DNA of 14,887 nt, from positions 6,292-21,178 of the forward strand of contig CAJUDN010000053.1 of the NCBI GenBank assembly GCA_910585355.1, written 5' to 3'. Both the position numbers and the translations under genes were made by a program. Below, in pieces: positions 1-6,234 of this stretch (the stretch's first letter is position 1; every line of letters begins with the position of its first letter). The notes beneath the pieces were generated by a model, which worked only from the letters and a program-made list of their open reading frames with translations, was not told where the DNA came from and ran no database searches. Source of the DNA: an uncultured Lachnospiraceae bacterium (GTDB lineage Bacteria > Bacillota_A > Clostridia > Lachnospirales > Lachnospiraceae).

Positions 1-365
1 AATACTTCCGGAGCCAGAGATACAATCTTCATGAACTGTTTCTCACGAAGCTCTCTCGCAACCGGCCCAAAAATACGGGTTCCTCTTGGAGTCTTATCAT
101 CCTTGATAATAACTGCTGCATTCTCATCGAACTTGATATAAGAACCGTCTTTCCGACGTGCGCCTTTTACTGTGCGAACAACAACGGCCTTTACAACATC
201 GCCCTTCTTAACAACGCCGCCTGGTGTTGCATCTTTAACGGAAGCTACGATGATATCACCGATATTAGCATATCTTCTTGTAGAGCCGCCCATAACACGG
301 ATACAAAGCAGTTCTCTTGCACCTGTATTGTCGGCAACCTTTAATCTGGTTTCCTGCTGAATCAT
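1..365 (-). CDS. rplN: 50S ribosomal protein L14 (uL14), 3' end cut by window edge
   Basis: L14 is a large-subunit protein that binds 23S rRNA at the subunit interface. The reading frame begins MIQQETRLKVADNTGA and contains the family-typical stretches GGSTRRYANIGDIIVASVKDA and TPRGTRIFGPVARELRE. 121 complete codons are visible, plus two bases of a leucine codon; the bacterial family is normally 122 residues, so only the last base of that codon and the stop are missing. The start ATG (363-365) has a GGAAGGAG ribosome binding site about 10 nt upstream. It is the first gene of the spc-type segment and follows S17 after an unusually long 147-nt spacer. Confidence 0.97.
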   Translation of the reverse strand, partial: MIQQETRLKVADNTGARELLCIRVMGGSTRRYANIGDIIVASVKDATPGGVVKKGDVVKAVVVRTVKGARRKDGSYIKFDENAAVIIKDDKTPRGTRIFGPVARELREKQFMKIVSLAPEV

Positions 366-512
366 GCCCTAAATACTCCTTCCTTTTCGTTCGCTTCGCC
401 CGCTGCGGGGAAACATGAAGAATCTCACTCCGTGCGAAGCCGCGCCGCGCTGAGTCAGAATCCTCCGCCTCATTACGCCTGCCTGACGAAACGCTACTCT
501 GTATCGTTTCTC
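366..512 (-). other. Long S17-L14 spacer with a perfect hairpin
   Basis: This spacer is 147 nt where most neighbours are separated by under 30 nt. It is richer in G+C than the flanking genes. Just after the S17 stop it holds an inverted repeat, GAAACG / CGTTTC (488-493 with 505-510, 11-nt loop). The L14 ribosome binding site lies at its downstream end. I see no convincing small gene and no clear sigma-A promoter. Confidence 0.6.
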
Positions 513-767
513 TTATTTTGCCTTCTCGATGATTTCAACAAGTCTCCATCTTTTATCCTTGGATAACGGTCTTGTCTCCATCACTTTTACTGTATCGCCC
601 ATATTGCACTCATTTTTCTCATCATGAGCTTTTAACTTATATGTCTTTTTAACAATCTTACCGATTAACGGATGTTTTACGTGGTCTTCGATAGCAACGA
701 CAATTGTTTTGTCCATCTTGTTGCTAACTACCTTACCAGTACGTGTTTTTCTAAGATTTCTTTCCAC
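513..767 (-). CDS. rpsQ: 30S ribosomal protein S17 (uS17)
   Basis: S17 is a primary 16S rRNA-binding protein with an OB fold, needed early in 30S assembly. The protein has the family hallmarks RTGKVVSNKMDKTIVVAIE near the N-terminus and VKVMETRPLSKDKRWRLVEI near the C-terminus. I place the start at a GTG (765-767), giving 84 residues, the normal family length. A GGAG ribosome binding site sits about 10 nt upstream of this GTG. The frame stays open for 22 more codons to an ATG at 833, but that extension has no family counterpart and includes the ribosome binding site, so it is very likely untranslated leader. Confidence 0.96.
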   Translation of the reverse strand: MERNLRKTRTGKVVSNKMDKTIVVAIEDHVKHPLIGKIVKKTYKLKAHDEKNECNMGDTVKVMETRPLSKDKRWRLVEIIEKAK

Positions 768-870
768 GACGGATAATCTCCTTTCAAATTTCGGTTTGTT
801 ACACACGTCGGCGTGTGTCATAATAGCAGCCAATCTATCCGATATACGAATTTCGGCCAGCTTTTATGAA
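768..870 (-). other. L29-S17 spacer with 7-bp perfect hairpin
   Basis: This 103-nt spacer contains a perfect inverted repeat ACACACG / CGTGTGT (801-807 with 812-818) around a 4-nt loop. It lies about 15 nt ahead of the S17 ribosome binding site. There is no T tract, so it does not look like a terminator. It could pace translation or protect RNA ends, but that is inference. Confidence 0.5.
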
Positions 871-1080
871 TTAGTTAGCAACCTTTGCTTTTGCTGTGAT
901 AACAGTCTGAATTCTCGCGATGTTCTTACGAACCTCTTTGATTCTGCTTGTGTTATCTAACTGATTGGTTGCGTTCTGGAATCTCAGATTGAAAAGTTCC
1001 TTTTTTGCTGCAACTAATTCTTCATTTAACTCTGCTGCTGTCTTCGCATTTAATTCTTCTACATATTTATTAGTTTTCAC
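871..1080 (-). CDS. rpmC: 50S ribosomal protein L29 (uL29)
   Basis: L29 is a small helical protein near the peptide exit tunnel, next to L23. The frame shows the hallmark FNLRFQNATNQLDNTSRIK, followed by EVRKNIARIQTV. I choose the GTG at 1078-1080, which gives 69 residues, the usual size. An AAGGCGG ribosome binding site lies 8 nt upstream. A second in-frame GTG at 1087-1089 overlaps that site and is less likely. The gene start overlaps the end of L16 by 11 nt, so translational coupling is expected. Confidence 0.95.
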   Translation of the reverse strand: MKTNKYVEELNAKTAAELNEELVAAKKELFNLRFQNATNQLDNTSRIKEVRKNIARIQTVITAKAKVAN

Positions 1081-1507
1081 TGTTATCACCGCCTTCTAAG
1101 TCTGCTTTGGAAGCGATCTTACACTTACACGGAAGTTTGTGCATGGCAAGACGAAGAGCCTCTTTTGCTGTTTCTTCAGGAACGCCAGCGATTTCAAACA
1201 TCACACGGCCTGGCTTAACAACTGCTACCCAGTATTCAAGAGCACCTTTACCGGAACCCATACGAGTTTCAGCAGGCTTTGCTGTAACCGGCTTATCTGG
1301 GAAAATCTTAATCCAGACTTTACCACCACGCTTAATATAACGAGTCATGGCAACACGGGCTGCCTCGATCTGATTGGACTTGATCCAGCACGGCTCAACA
1401 GCAACAAGACCGTACTCACCGTTGGAGATTGTATTTCCTCTTAAAGCTTTACCGGCCATAGTTCCGCGGAACTGTTTGCGGCGCTTTACTCTCTTAGGCA
1501 TTAACAT
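1070..1507 (-). CDS. rplP: 50S ribosomal protein L16 (uL16)
   Basis: L16 helps position tRNA acceptor arms in the large subunit. The 145-residue frame begins MLMPKRVKRRKQFRG, which is typical of Firmicutes, and contains GLVAVEPCWIKSNQIEAAR, GGKVWIKIFPDKPVT and RMGSGKGALEYWVA. The length is normal, with a slightly extended acidic tail. The start ATG shares one base with the S3 stop (TAATG), and a GGGAG site lies 9 nt upstream inside S3. This overlap predicts coupled translation. Confidence 0.98.
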   Translation of the reverse strand: MLMPKRVKRRKQFRGTMAGKALRGNTISNGEYGLVAVEPCWIKSNQIEAARVAMTRYIKRGGKVWIKIFPDKPVTAKPAETRMGSGKGALEYWVAVVKPGRVMFEIAGVPEETAKEALRLAMHKLPCKCKIASKADLEGGDNSEN

Positions 1508-2163
1508 TATTTATCGCTCCCTTCCTTATTTCCCTTCGTAGGAAGAACCTCGCCTTTGTAGATCCAAACCTTAACGCCAAGCTTGCCATAGGTTGTATCT
1601 GCCTCTGCGAAACCATAGTCAATATCTGCTCTTAATGTCTGAAGCGGGATTGTCCCCTCGCTGTAAAACTCTGTACGGGCAATGTCCGCGCCGCCAAGAC
1701 GTCCGCCTACGGCTGTCTTGATGCCAAGAACGCCAGCTTTCATGGAACGGCCCATGGTAGACTTCATGGCACGGCGGAAGGAAACACGGTTCTCAAGCTG
1801 CTGCGCGATGGATTCTGCAACAAGCTGTGCATCGCGGTCAGGCCTCTTGATTTCCTTAATATCTACAAACAGCTTCTTATCTGTCATCTTCTGAACTTCA
1901 GCTTTCAGTTTTTCGATCTCTGCTCCGCCCTTGCCGATAACAACACCAGGTTTCGCTGTGTGAACGATGATTTTCACTCTGTCAGAAGCGCGTTCGATTT
2001 CGATTTTGGAAACGCCGGCGCTGTATAATTTCTTTTTCAGATATGTTCTGATTTTGTGATCCTCTACAAGGTTGTCAGCAAAACCAGCTTCAGCATACCA
2101 TCTGGAATCCCAGTCTTTAATAACACCGACTCTCATGCCGTGTGGATTAACTTTCTGTCCCAT
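1507..2163 (-). CDS. rpsC: 30S ribosomal protein S3 (uS3)
   Basis: S3 sits at the mRNA entry channel of the 30S subunit. The 218-residue protein starts MGQKVNPHGMRVGVIKDW, has the KH-domain loop VVIGKGGAEIEKL at about residues 74-86, and the C-terminal domain hallmark MGRSMKAGVLGIKTAVGGRL. Length is normal. The ATG has a TAGGAGG ribosome binding site that overlaps the L22 stop codon (TAG), leaving a 9-nt spacer. Confidence 0.98.
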   Translation of the reverse strand: MGQKVNPHGMRVGVIKDWDSRWYAEAGFADNLVEDHKIRTYLKKKLYSAGVSKIEIERASDRVKIIVHTAKPGVVIGKGGAEIEKLKAEVQKMTDKKLFVDIKEIKRPDRDAQLVAESIAQQLENRVSFRRAMKSTMGRSMKAGVLGIKTAVGGRLGGADIARTEFYSEGTIPLQTLRADIDYGFAEADTTYGKLGVKVWIYKGEVLPTKGNKEGSDK

Positions 2164-2172
2164 AACTGCCTC

Positions 2173-2559
2173 CTATCTCTCATTCAGCACAATCGTGATA
2201 TGGCTCATTCTCTTTTCGATTCTGTAAGCTCTGCCCTGTGCTCTCGGTTTTACTCTCTTCATGGTCGGTCCCTTGTTTGCGTAGCATTCCTCCACATACA
2301 GGTTCTCGGCACTCATACCATTGTTATTCTCAGCATTTGCGATTGCTGATTTCAGTAATTTCTCTATTAAACTAGAAGCATATCTGGGATTGTAAGTTAC
2401 AATACCAAGTGCAGTCTGCACATCTTTGCCCCTGATGGCATCTAATACGAAACAAGCTTTCTGAACGGATACTCTTGCGTAAGACAGCTTTGCAGATGGT
2501 CTTGTATCCTTCTGAGCATTTCTTTCTCTCTTAATCTGACTTCTATGTCCCTTAGCCAT
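2173..2559 (-). CDS. rplV: 50S ribosomal protein L22 (uL22)
   Basis: L22 contributes a hairpin loop to the peptide exit tunnel and interacts with several 23S rRNA domains. The 128-residue frame shows ARVSVQKACFVLDAIRGK near the N-terminus, the IEKLLKSAIANAENN helix, and the tunnel-loop region KGPTMKRVKPRAQGRA. The extension after MAKGHRSQIKRERNAQ is typical of clostridial L22. An AAAGGAGG ribosome binding site precedes the ATG. Confidence 0.98.
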   Translation of the reverse strand: MAKGHRSQIKRERNAQKDTRPSAKLSYARVSVQKACFVLDAIRGKDVQTALGIVTYNPRYASSLIEKLLKSAIANAENNNGMSAENLYVEECYANKGPTMKRVKPRAQGRAYRIEKRMSHITIVLNER

Positions 2560-2588
2560 TGATAAAACCTCCTTTCAAAGCGCCTTAA

Positions 2589-2870
2589 TTATTTACGACC
2601 GGACTTCTTCTCATCTTTTCCATGGCCCCTGTAAGTTCTTGTAGCAACAAACTCACCGAGCTTATGTCCTACCATATCCTCTGTTACATATACCGGAACA
2701 TGCTTTCTTCCATCGTGTACTGCGATTGTATGACCTACCATCTGCGGAAAGATTGTGGAACGGCGGGACCAGGTCTTAATAACCTGCTTCTGTCCTGCTT
2801 CGTTCATAGCATCTACTTTTTTAAGTAAACTTGCATCAGCAAATGGTCCTTTTTTAAGTGAACGAGCCAT
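2589..2870 (-). CDS. rpsS: 30S ribosomal protein S19 (uS19)
   Basis: S19 lies in the head of the 30S subunit and forms a complex with S13 near the A site. The 93-residue protein begins MARSLKKGPFADASLLKKV and carries TWSRRSTIFPQMVGHTIAVH and GHKLGEFVATRTYRGH, all family hallmarks. Length is normal. The ATG has an AGGAGG site 7 nt upstream, and only 18 nt separate it from L2. Confidence 0.98.
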   Translation of the reverse strand: MARSLKKGPFADASLLKKVDAMNEAGQKQVIKTWSRRSTIFPQMVGHTIAVHDGRKHVPVYVTEDMVGHKLGEFVATRTYRGHGKDEKKSGRK

Positions 2871-2888
2871 CGTTTTACCTCCTATTGA

Positions 2889-3728
2889 TTACGCCTTACC
2901 GTTTCTTCTTCTTACAATCAATTTGTTAGACTGTTTATTTTTCTTTCTGGTCTTAAGGCCAAGAGCTGGCTTGCCCCACGGTGTGCACGGACCCGGACGA
3001 CCGATACCAGTCTTGCCTTCACCACCGCCATGCGGATGGTCGTTGGGGTTCATAACAGAACCGCGGACTGTCGGACGAATACCCATGTGACGCTTTCTGC
3101 CGGCTTTACCAATCTTAATCAGGTTGTGATCTCCATTGCCGACAACACCCACGGTCGCACGGCATCCGATCGGAACCATTCTCATTTCACCAGAAGGTAA
3201 ACGAAGTGTTGCGTACTTTCCTTCTTTTGCCATCAGCTGAGCTGCGTTACCAGCAGAACGTACTAACTGTCCGCCTTTGCCAGGATGCAGTTCGATATTG
3301 TGTACCTGTGCGCCGACCGGAATCAGGGATAAGGGTAAGCAGTTTCCCACTTTGGCCTCTGCGTGTTCACCGCTCATTACCTTCATACCGTCAGTAAGGC
3401 CCTGCGGCGCAAGAATGTATGCTTTCTCGCCGTCTGCATAGCAGATCAAAGCAACGTTGGCGCTTCTGTTCGGATCATATTCAATTCCGATTACAGTTGC
3501 AGGAATTCCATCTTTGGAATTTCTCTTGAAGTCTATCATCCTATATTTTCTTCTGTTTCCGCCGCCCTGATGTCTGACGGTAATCTTACCCTGGTTATTA
3601 CGTCCAGCGTTTTTCTTCAGGGAAACAAGCAGCGCTTTCTCCGGAGACATCTTTGTAATCTCAGAAAAATCGGAACCAGTCATGTTTCTTCTGGAAGGTG
3701 TATATGGGTTATAGGTTTTAATTCCCAT
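2889..3728 (-). CDS. rplB: 50S ribosomal protein L2 (uL2)
   Basis: L2 is needed for subunit association and lies near the peptidyl transferase centre. The 279-residue frame begins MGIKTYNPYTPSRRNMT, has GGGNRRKYRMIDFKR, and retains the C-terminal block around NPNDHPHGGGEGKTGIGRPG, whose His residues are conserved in the family. Length is normal. The ATG is preceded by AAAGGAG, and just upstream of that site is a perfect 6-bp hairpin (3743-3758) at the end of the long L23-L2 gap. Confidence 0.98.
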   Translation of the reverse strand: MGIKTYNPYTPSRRNMTGSDFSEITKMSPEKALLVSLKKNAGRNNQGKITVRHQGGGNRRKYRMIDFKRNSKDGIPATVIGIEYDPNRSANVALICYADGEKAYILAPQGLTDGMKVMSGEHAEAKVGNCLPLSLIPVGAQVHNIELHPGKGGQLVRSAGNAAQLMAKEGKYATLRLPSGEMRMVPIGCRATVGVVGNGDHNLIKIGKAGRKRHMGIRPTVRGSVMNPNDHPHGGGEGKTGIGRPGPCTPWGKPALGLKTRKKNKQSNKLIVRRRNGKA

Positions 3729-3742
3729 TTTTTGCTCCTTTC

Positions 3743-3758
3743 AACGCCCTCTGGCGTT
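3743..3758 (-). promoter_or_regulatory. Perfect hairpin just upstream of the L2 ribosome binding site
   Basis: The inverted repeat AACGCC / GGCGTT (3743-3748 with 3753-3758, 4-nt loop) ends next to the L2 ribosome binding site. A second one, GTGAC / GTCAC (3774-3778 with 3786-3790), lies a little further upstream. Their position suits translational control or RNA processing of the L2 segment. Function is inference. Confidence 0.45.
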
Positions 3759-3794
3759 TCTCTTTTAATTCTCGTGACTTAGAAGGTCACATAG

Positions 3795-3841
3795 TGTATC
3801 GGCGGCCGCTGCGGTTTAAAGAAATGTATGGGCGGCCGCTG
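3795..3841. repeat. 17-bp direct repeat (two copies, 30-bp period) with NotI-type palindromes
   Basis: Two copies of TGTATSGGCGGCCGCTG occur at 3795-3811 and 3825-3841, differing at one position (C versus G). Each contains the 8-bp palindrome GCGGCCGC (3802-3809 and 3832-3839). The composition is much more GC-rich than the ribosomal genes on either side. It may be part of a dispersed intergenic repeat. Confidence 0.7.
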
Positions 3842-3882
3842 TTGTCGCGCAGCTAAACCCGGCTGTCATCCGCAGCCCGGTC

Positions 3883-4017
3883 TCATGGCTGATACATCCC
3901 CGCTCTGATCAGAGCATCCGTTTTCGCACTGGGATCCAGAATCCCCGCCAGATGCCCAATATGCCGCGAACAACTCTTTTCCAGGTTCATCTCCTGCCCT
4001 GTGGGGCTCAGAACCAT
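3883..4017 (-). CDS. Candidate 44-aa small ORF between L23 and L2, unknown
   Basis: An ATG (4015-4017) begins 7 nt after the L23 stop and opens a 44-codon frame ending in TGA (3883-3885). The peptide starts MVLSPTGQEMNLEKSCSRHI and ends DALIRAGMYQP. I do not recognise it. It has no strong ribosome binding site (AGGGG lies about 13 nt upstream), so translation would depend on coupling to L23. Composition is protein-like, but the frame also contains a 14-bp DNA palindrome (3902-3915), so it may be only a remnant or a chance ORF inside an inserted sequence. Confidence 0.25.
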   Translation of the reverse strand: MVLSPTGQEMNLEKSCSRHIGHLAGILDPSAKTDALIRAGMYQP

Positions 4018-4024
4018 CAGGCGC

Positions 4025-4324
4025 TTACAGCCCCTGGAAAATTTCGATTTCCTTGCTGTCCGCTGTCAGTTTAACGATCGCCTTCTTTGTTCTGGCAGTT
4101 TTTCCAACAATCATACCGCGTCTGCGCTTCTTGCCGTCCAGATTTTGTGTATTTACACTGTCAACCTTTGTTCCCGGGAACATCTTCTCAACAGCCTCTT
4201 TAATCATGCTCTTATTTGCATCCGGATGAACCAGAAATGTATACTTTTTCTCGCTCATAGCATTCATGCTCTTCTCAGTTACAACCGGTTTGAGGATTAC
4301 GTCGTAGTACTGTACATTTGCCAT
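4025..4324 (-). CDS. rplW: 50S ribosomal protein L23 (uL23)
   Basis: L23 lies at the tunnel exit and is the docking site for trigger factor and SRP. The 99-residue frame shows DVILKPVVTEKSM near the N-terminus, FLVHPDANKSMIKEAVEKMF, and the rRNA-binding loop GKKRRRGMIVGKTARTKKAI. Length is normal. The ATG shares one base with the L4 stop (TAATG), and a GAGGAGG site lies upstream within L4, so translation is probably coupled to L4. Confidence 0.98.
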   Translation of the reverse strand: MANVQYYDVILKPVVTEKSMNAMSEKKYTFLVHPDANKSMIKEAVEKMFPGTKVDSVNTQNLDGKKRRRGMIVGKTARTKKAIVKLTADSKEIEIFQGL

Positions 4325-4944
4325 TATGCGTACACCTCCTCGATAGAAGCAACGGCAGCCTTTGTCGCTACCACTGTGTTATATTTCAAAATGTCATATA
4401 CATTGATTGTATTGACAAGAGAAGTCTTAACCTCCGGAAGGTTTCTTGCGGAAAGAACTGTGTTCTGGTCATTATCAGCAAGAACCACCAAAGCCTTGGA
4501 TACCTTCAGATTGCTCATAACGCTCTTAAAGTTCTTTGTCTTGATCTCATTGAACTTCAGCTCGTCAACCACAATAAACTTGTTCTCGTTTACACGGCTT
4601 GTTAAGGCGGACTTGAGAGCAGCCCTTTTCTCTTTCTTATTAAGACGGATCGTATAATCCCTGGGAGTCGGAGCAAACACAACTCCGCCGCCTGTCCACT
4701 GCGGCGCCCTTGTGGAGCCCTGTCTTGCATGGCCGGTTCCCTTCTGTCTCCACGGTTTTCTTCCGCCGCCGGAAACTTCGGAACGGGTCTTTGCTTTCTG
4801 TGTTCCCTGACGTTTATTTGCAAGCTGTGCAACAACGGCCATGTGTACGAGATGTTCGTTCACTTCAACGCCGAATACGGCATCGTTAAGCTCCATTGTG
4901 CCAACTTCTTTCCCTTCCATATTATATACGGATACGTTTGCCAT
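4324..4944 (-). CDS. rplD: 50S ribosomal protein L4 (uL4)
   Basis: L4 binds 23S rRNA and sends a loop into the peptide exit tunnel; in some bacteria it also represses its own operon. The 206-residue frame contains the tunnel-loop signature RKPWRQKGTGHARQGSTRAP and GGGVVFAPTPRDY, with a C-terminal globular domain including VDELKFNEIKTKNF. Length is normal. AAAGGAGG precedes the ATG and a 28-nt spacer separates it from L3. Confidence 0.98.
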   Translation of the reverse strand: MANVSVYNMEGKEVGTMELNDAVFGVEVNEHLVHMAVVAQLANKRQGTQKAKTRSEVSGGGRKPWRQKGTGHARQGSTRAPQWTGGGVVFAPTPRDYTIRLNKKEKRAALKSALTSRVNENKFIVVDELKFNEIKTKNFKSVMSNLKVSKALVVLADNDQNTVLSARNLPEVKTSLVNTINVYDILKYNTVVATKAAVASIEEVYA

Positions 4945-4972
4945 TTCTATTTTCCTCCTTTCCTATAAAAGC

Positions 4973-5608
4973 TTACTTGCCAGCTTTTACTGTTTCCTTC
5001 AGTGTTACTAAGGATTTCTTCGGGCCTGGTACAGCGCCCTTAACCAAAATCACATTGTTCTCAACATCAACTCTTACAACTTCCAGGTTCTGGGTAGTGA
5101 TTTTCTTGTTGCCCATATGACCTGGCATGCCTTTGCCCTTGAATACGCGGCCCGGAGTTGTTGCAGAACCGTTAGAACCCTGATGACGATGGAACTTGGA
5201 ACCATGAGCCATGGGTCCTCTGTGCTGTCCAAGCCTCTTAATAGCACCCTGGAAACCTTTACCCTTGGAGATAGCTGTTGCATCCACTTTATCGCCCGCC
5301 GCGAAGATGTCAGCCTTAATTTCATCTTTTACATTATACTCTTCAGCATTTTCAAATCTGAATTCTCTCACATATCTCTTGTAAGACACGCCGGCCTTAT
5401 CAAAATGTCCTTTTACCGGCTTGCTGACGAGTTTTTCTCTCTTATCAACAAAACCCACCTGTACAGCTTTATAGCCGTCGTTTTCTTCTGTCTTAACCTG
5501 TGTTACCACACACGGTCCAGCCTGAAGAACTGTTACCGGAACGAGAACGCCTTCGTCATTGAAGATCTGAGTCATTCCGACTTTTGTAGCTAAAATCGCT
5601 TTCTTCAT
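4973..5608 (-). CDS. rplC: 50S ribosomal protein L3 (uL3)
   Basis: L3 is an assembly-initiating 23S rRNA-binding protein whose extension reaches towards the peptidyl transferase centre. The 211-residue frame begins MKKAILATKVGMTQIFNDEG and contains KGKGFQGAIKRLGQHRGPMA, the HRHQGS motif whose Gln is methylated in some bacteria, and RVFKGKGMPGHMGN. Length is normal. AGGAGG lies 7-8 nt upstream of the ATG, preceded by a 308-nt gap that may supply a second promoter. Confidence 0.98.
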   Translation of the reverse strand: MKKAILATKVGMTQIFNDEGVLVPVTVLQAGPCVVTQVKTEENDGYKAVQVGFVDKREKLVSKPVKGHFDKAGVSYKRYVREFRFENAEEYNVKDEIKADIFAAGDKVDATAISKGKGFQGAIKRLGQHRGPMAHGSKFHRHQGSNGSATTPGRVFKGKGMPGHMGNKKITTQNLEVVRVDVENNVILVKGAVPGPKKSLVTLKETVKAGK

Positions 5609-5639
5609 TTTCTTACCTCCTGTTACTAATCTACAGCGG

Positions 5640-5669
5640 AACGCAAAAAACCGATAATCGGCGCGTTCA
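5640..5669 (-). promoter_or_regulatory. Attenuator-like nested hairpin upstream of L3
   Basis: Read on the minus strand, GAACGC (5664-5669) pairs with GCGTTC (5640-5645). Between them is a small CCGAT-T-ATCGG hairpin (5652-5662) followed at once by a run of six T. The inner hairpin plus T run looks like a weak intrinsic terminator, and the outer helix encloses it. It ends about 31 nt before the L3 start. A role in attenuation is inference. Confidence 0.45.
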
Positions 5670-5683
5670 TCCTAGAGCAGCCC

Positions 5684-5712
5684 AACATAGGTGGAACACT
5701 ATGACATTGCAA
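5684..5712 (-). promoter_or_regulatory. Candidate internal sigma-A promoter upstream of L3
   Basis: On the minus strand TTGCAA (5707-5712) is followed after exactly 17 nt by TATGTT (5684-5689). The same -10 sequence, the same spacing and a -35 differing in one base occur at the main S10 promoter. It would start RNA near 5678, about 70 nt ahead of L3. The -35 also lies within a perfect 7-bp hairpin (5705-5721). Confidence 0.4.
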
Positions 5713-5900
5713 CCTGCAATGATGTTGATTCCCTTTCAGGATTAAGTGTTGCTTTTATATCAGAACCATTCAGGATTTTTCCTTTTTGAATCCGTTTCCC
5801 AGGGCCGGTATCGTACCTGCCGGGAACCGCATACGACCCTCTGTTGCACAAAACCGTAATGTGCCGGACAGGTCTTTTTGTCACGCCATGTTTCACGGCA

Positions 5901-5925
5901 AACAAATAACTTCCTGTTATTTGTT
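5901..5925 (-). terminator. Perfect 10-bp hairpin spanning the S10 stop codon
   Basis: AACAAATAAC / GTTATTTGTT (5901-5910 with 5916-5925) surrounds a 5-nt loop and includes the S10 TAA stop. There is no clear T tract after it, so full termination is unlikely. It could be a weak terminator, an RNase-protecting 3' structure for an S10 transcript, or a processing site. Confidence 0.4.
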
Positions 5926-6234
5926 CTTCATCTTGATGTCGATATAAACACCGGCCGGCATTTCCAGTCTGGACAGCGCGTCAACTGTCTTCTGGCTCGG
6001 GCTGGTGATATCGATGAGTCTCTTATGAGTTCTCTGTTCGAACTGCTCTCTGGAATCTTTGTACTTATGAACAGCTCTCAAAATTGTTACAACCTCTTTC
6101 TTCGTCGGCAGCGGCACCGGCCCACTCACCTGAGATCCTGTCTTTTTTACCGTCTCGATGATTTTTCCGGCTGACTGATCGATCAACTGATGGTCATACG
6201 CCTTTAATGTGATTCTCATAACCTGACTTGCCAT
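5917..6234 (-). CDS. rpsJ: 30S ribosomal protein S10 (uS10, NusE)
   Basis: S10 is a 30S head protein and, as NusE, also a transcription antitermination factor in complex with NusB. The 105-residue frame contains RITLKAYDHQLIDQSAGKI, SGPVPLPTKKEVVTILRA and QFEQRTHKRLIDI, all hallmarks. Length is normal. It is the first gene of the operon; an AAAGGAGG site lies 11 nt upstream of the ATG. Its own promoter and leader lie at 6235-6495. Confidence 0.98.
   Translation of the reverse strand: MASQVMRITLKAYDHQLIDQSAGKIIETVKKTGSQVSGPVPLPTKKEVVTILRAVHKYKDSREQFEQRTHKRLIDITSPSQKTVDALSRLEMPAGVYIDIKMKNK

Larger units (their letters stand above)
3729..4024 (-). other. 296-nt L23-L2 gap
   Basis: In the usual S10 operon these genes are nearly adjacent. 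Here the gap holds, in transcription order, the candidate small ORF, a bulged hairpin around CCGG(G)CTG / CAGCCGG (about 3861-3883), the 17-bp direct repeat with two GCGGCCGC palindromes, and two hairpins ahead of L2. I see no convincing sigma-A promoter and no T-tract terminator. Confidence 0.6.
5609..5916 (-). other. 308-nt structured S10-L3 gap
   Basis: No recognisable gene. On the minus strand it contains a run of inverted repeats: a 10-bp perfect hairpin over the S10 stop (5901-5925), GCCGTG-AAA-CATGGC (5885-5899, one G-U), a TCGTA / TACGA stem around 5807-5832, CATTGCA-GGT-TGCAATG (5705-5721), CATAG / CTATG around 5685-5702, and the nested GAACGC / GCGTTC element (5640-5669). It also holds the candidate promoter at 5684-5712. 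This density suggests a leader or processing region for the L3 segment. Confidence 0.6.

Noticed and set aside
513..833. Longer 106-residue S17 reading frame starting at ATG 833
   Set aside because: The extra N-terminal residues have no family counterpart and include the ribosome binding site of the GTG start at 767.
4001..4657. 218-codon plus-strand frame opposite L23 and L4
   Set aside because: It is a shadow of two well-supported ribosomal genes on the other strand; no ribosome binding site or recognisable domain.
5699..5905. 68-codon minus-strand frame in the S10-L3 gap, starting at TTG
   Set aside because: No ribosome binding site, rare start codon, overlaps several hairpins and the candidate promoter, and I recognise no family in it.
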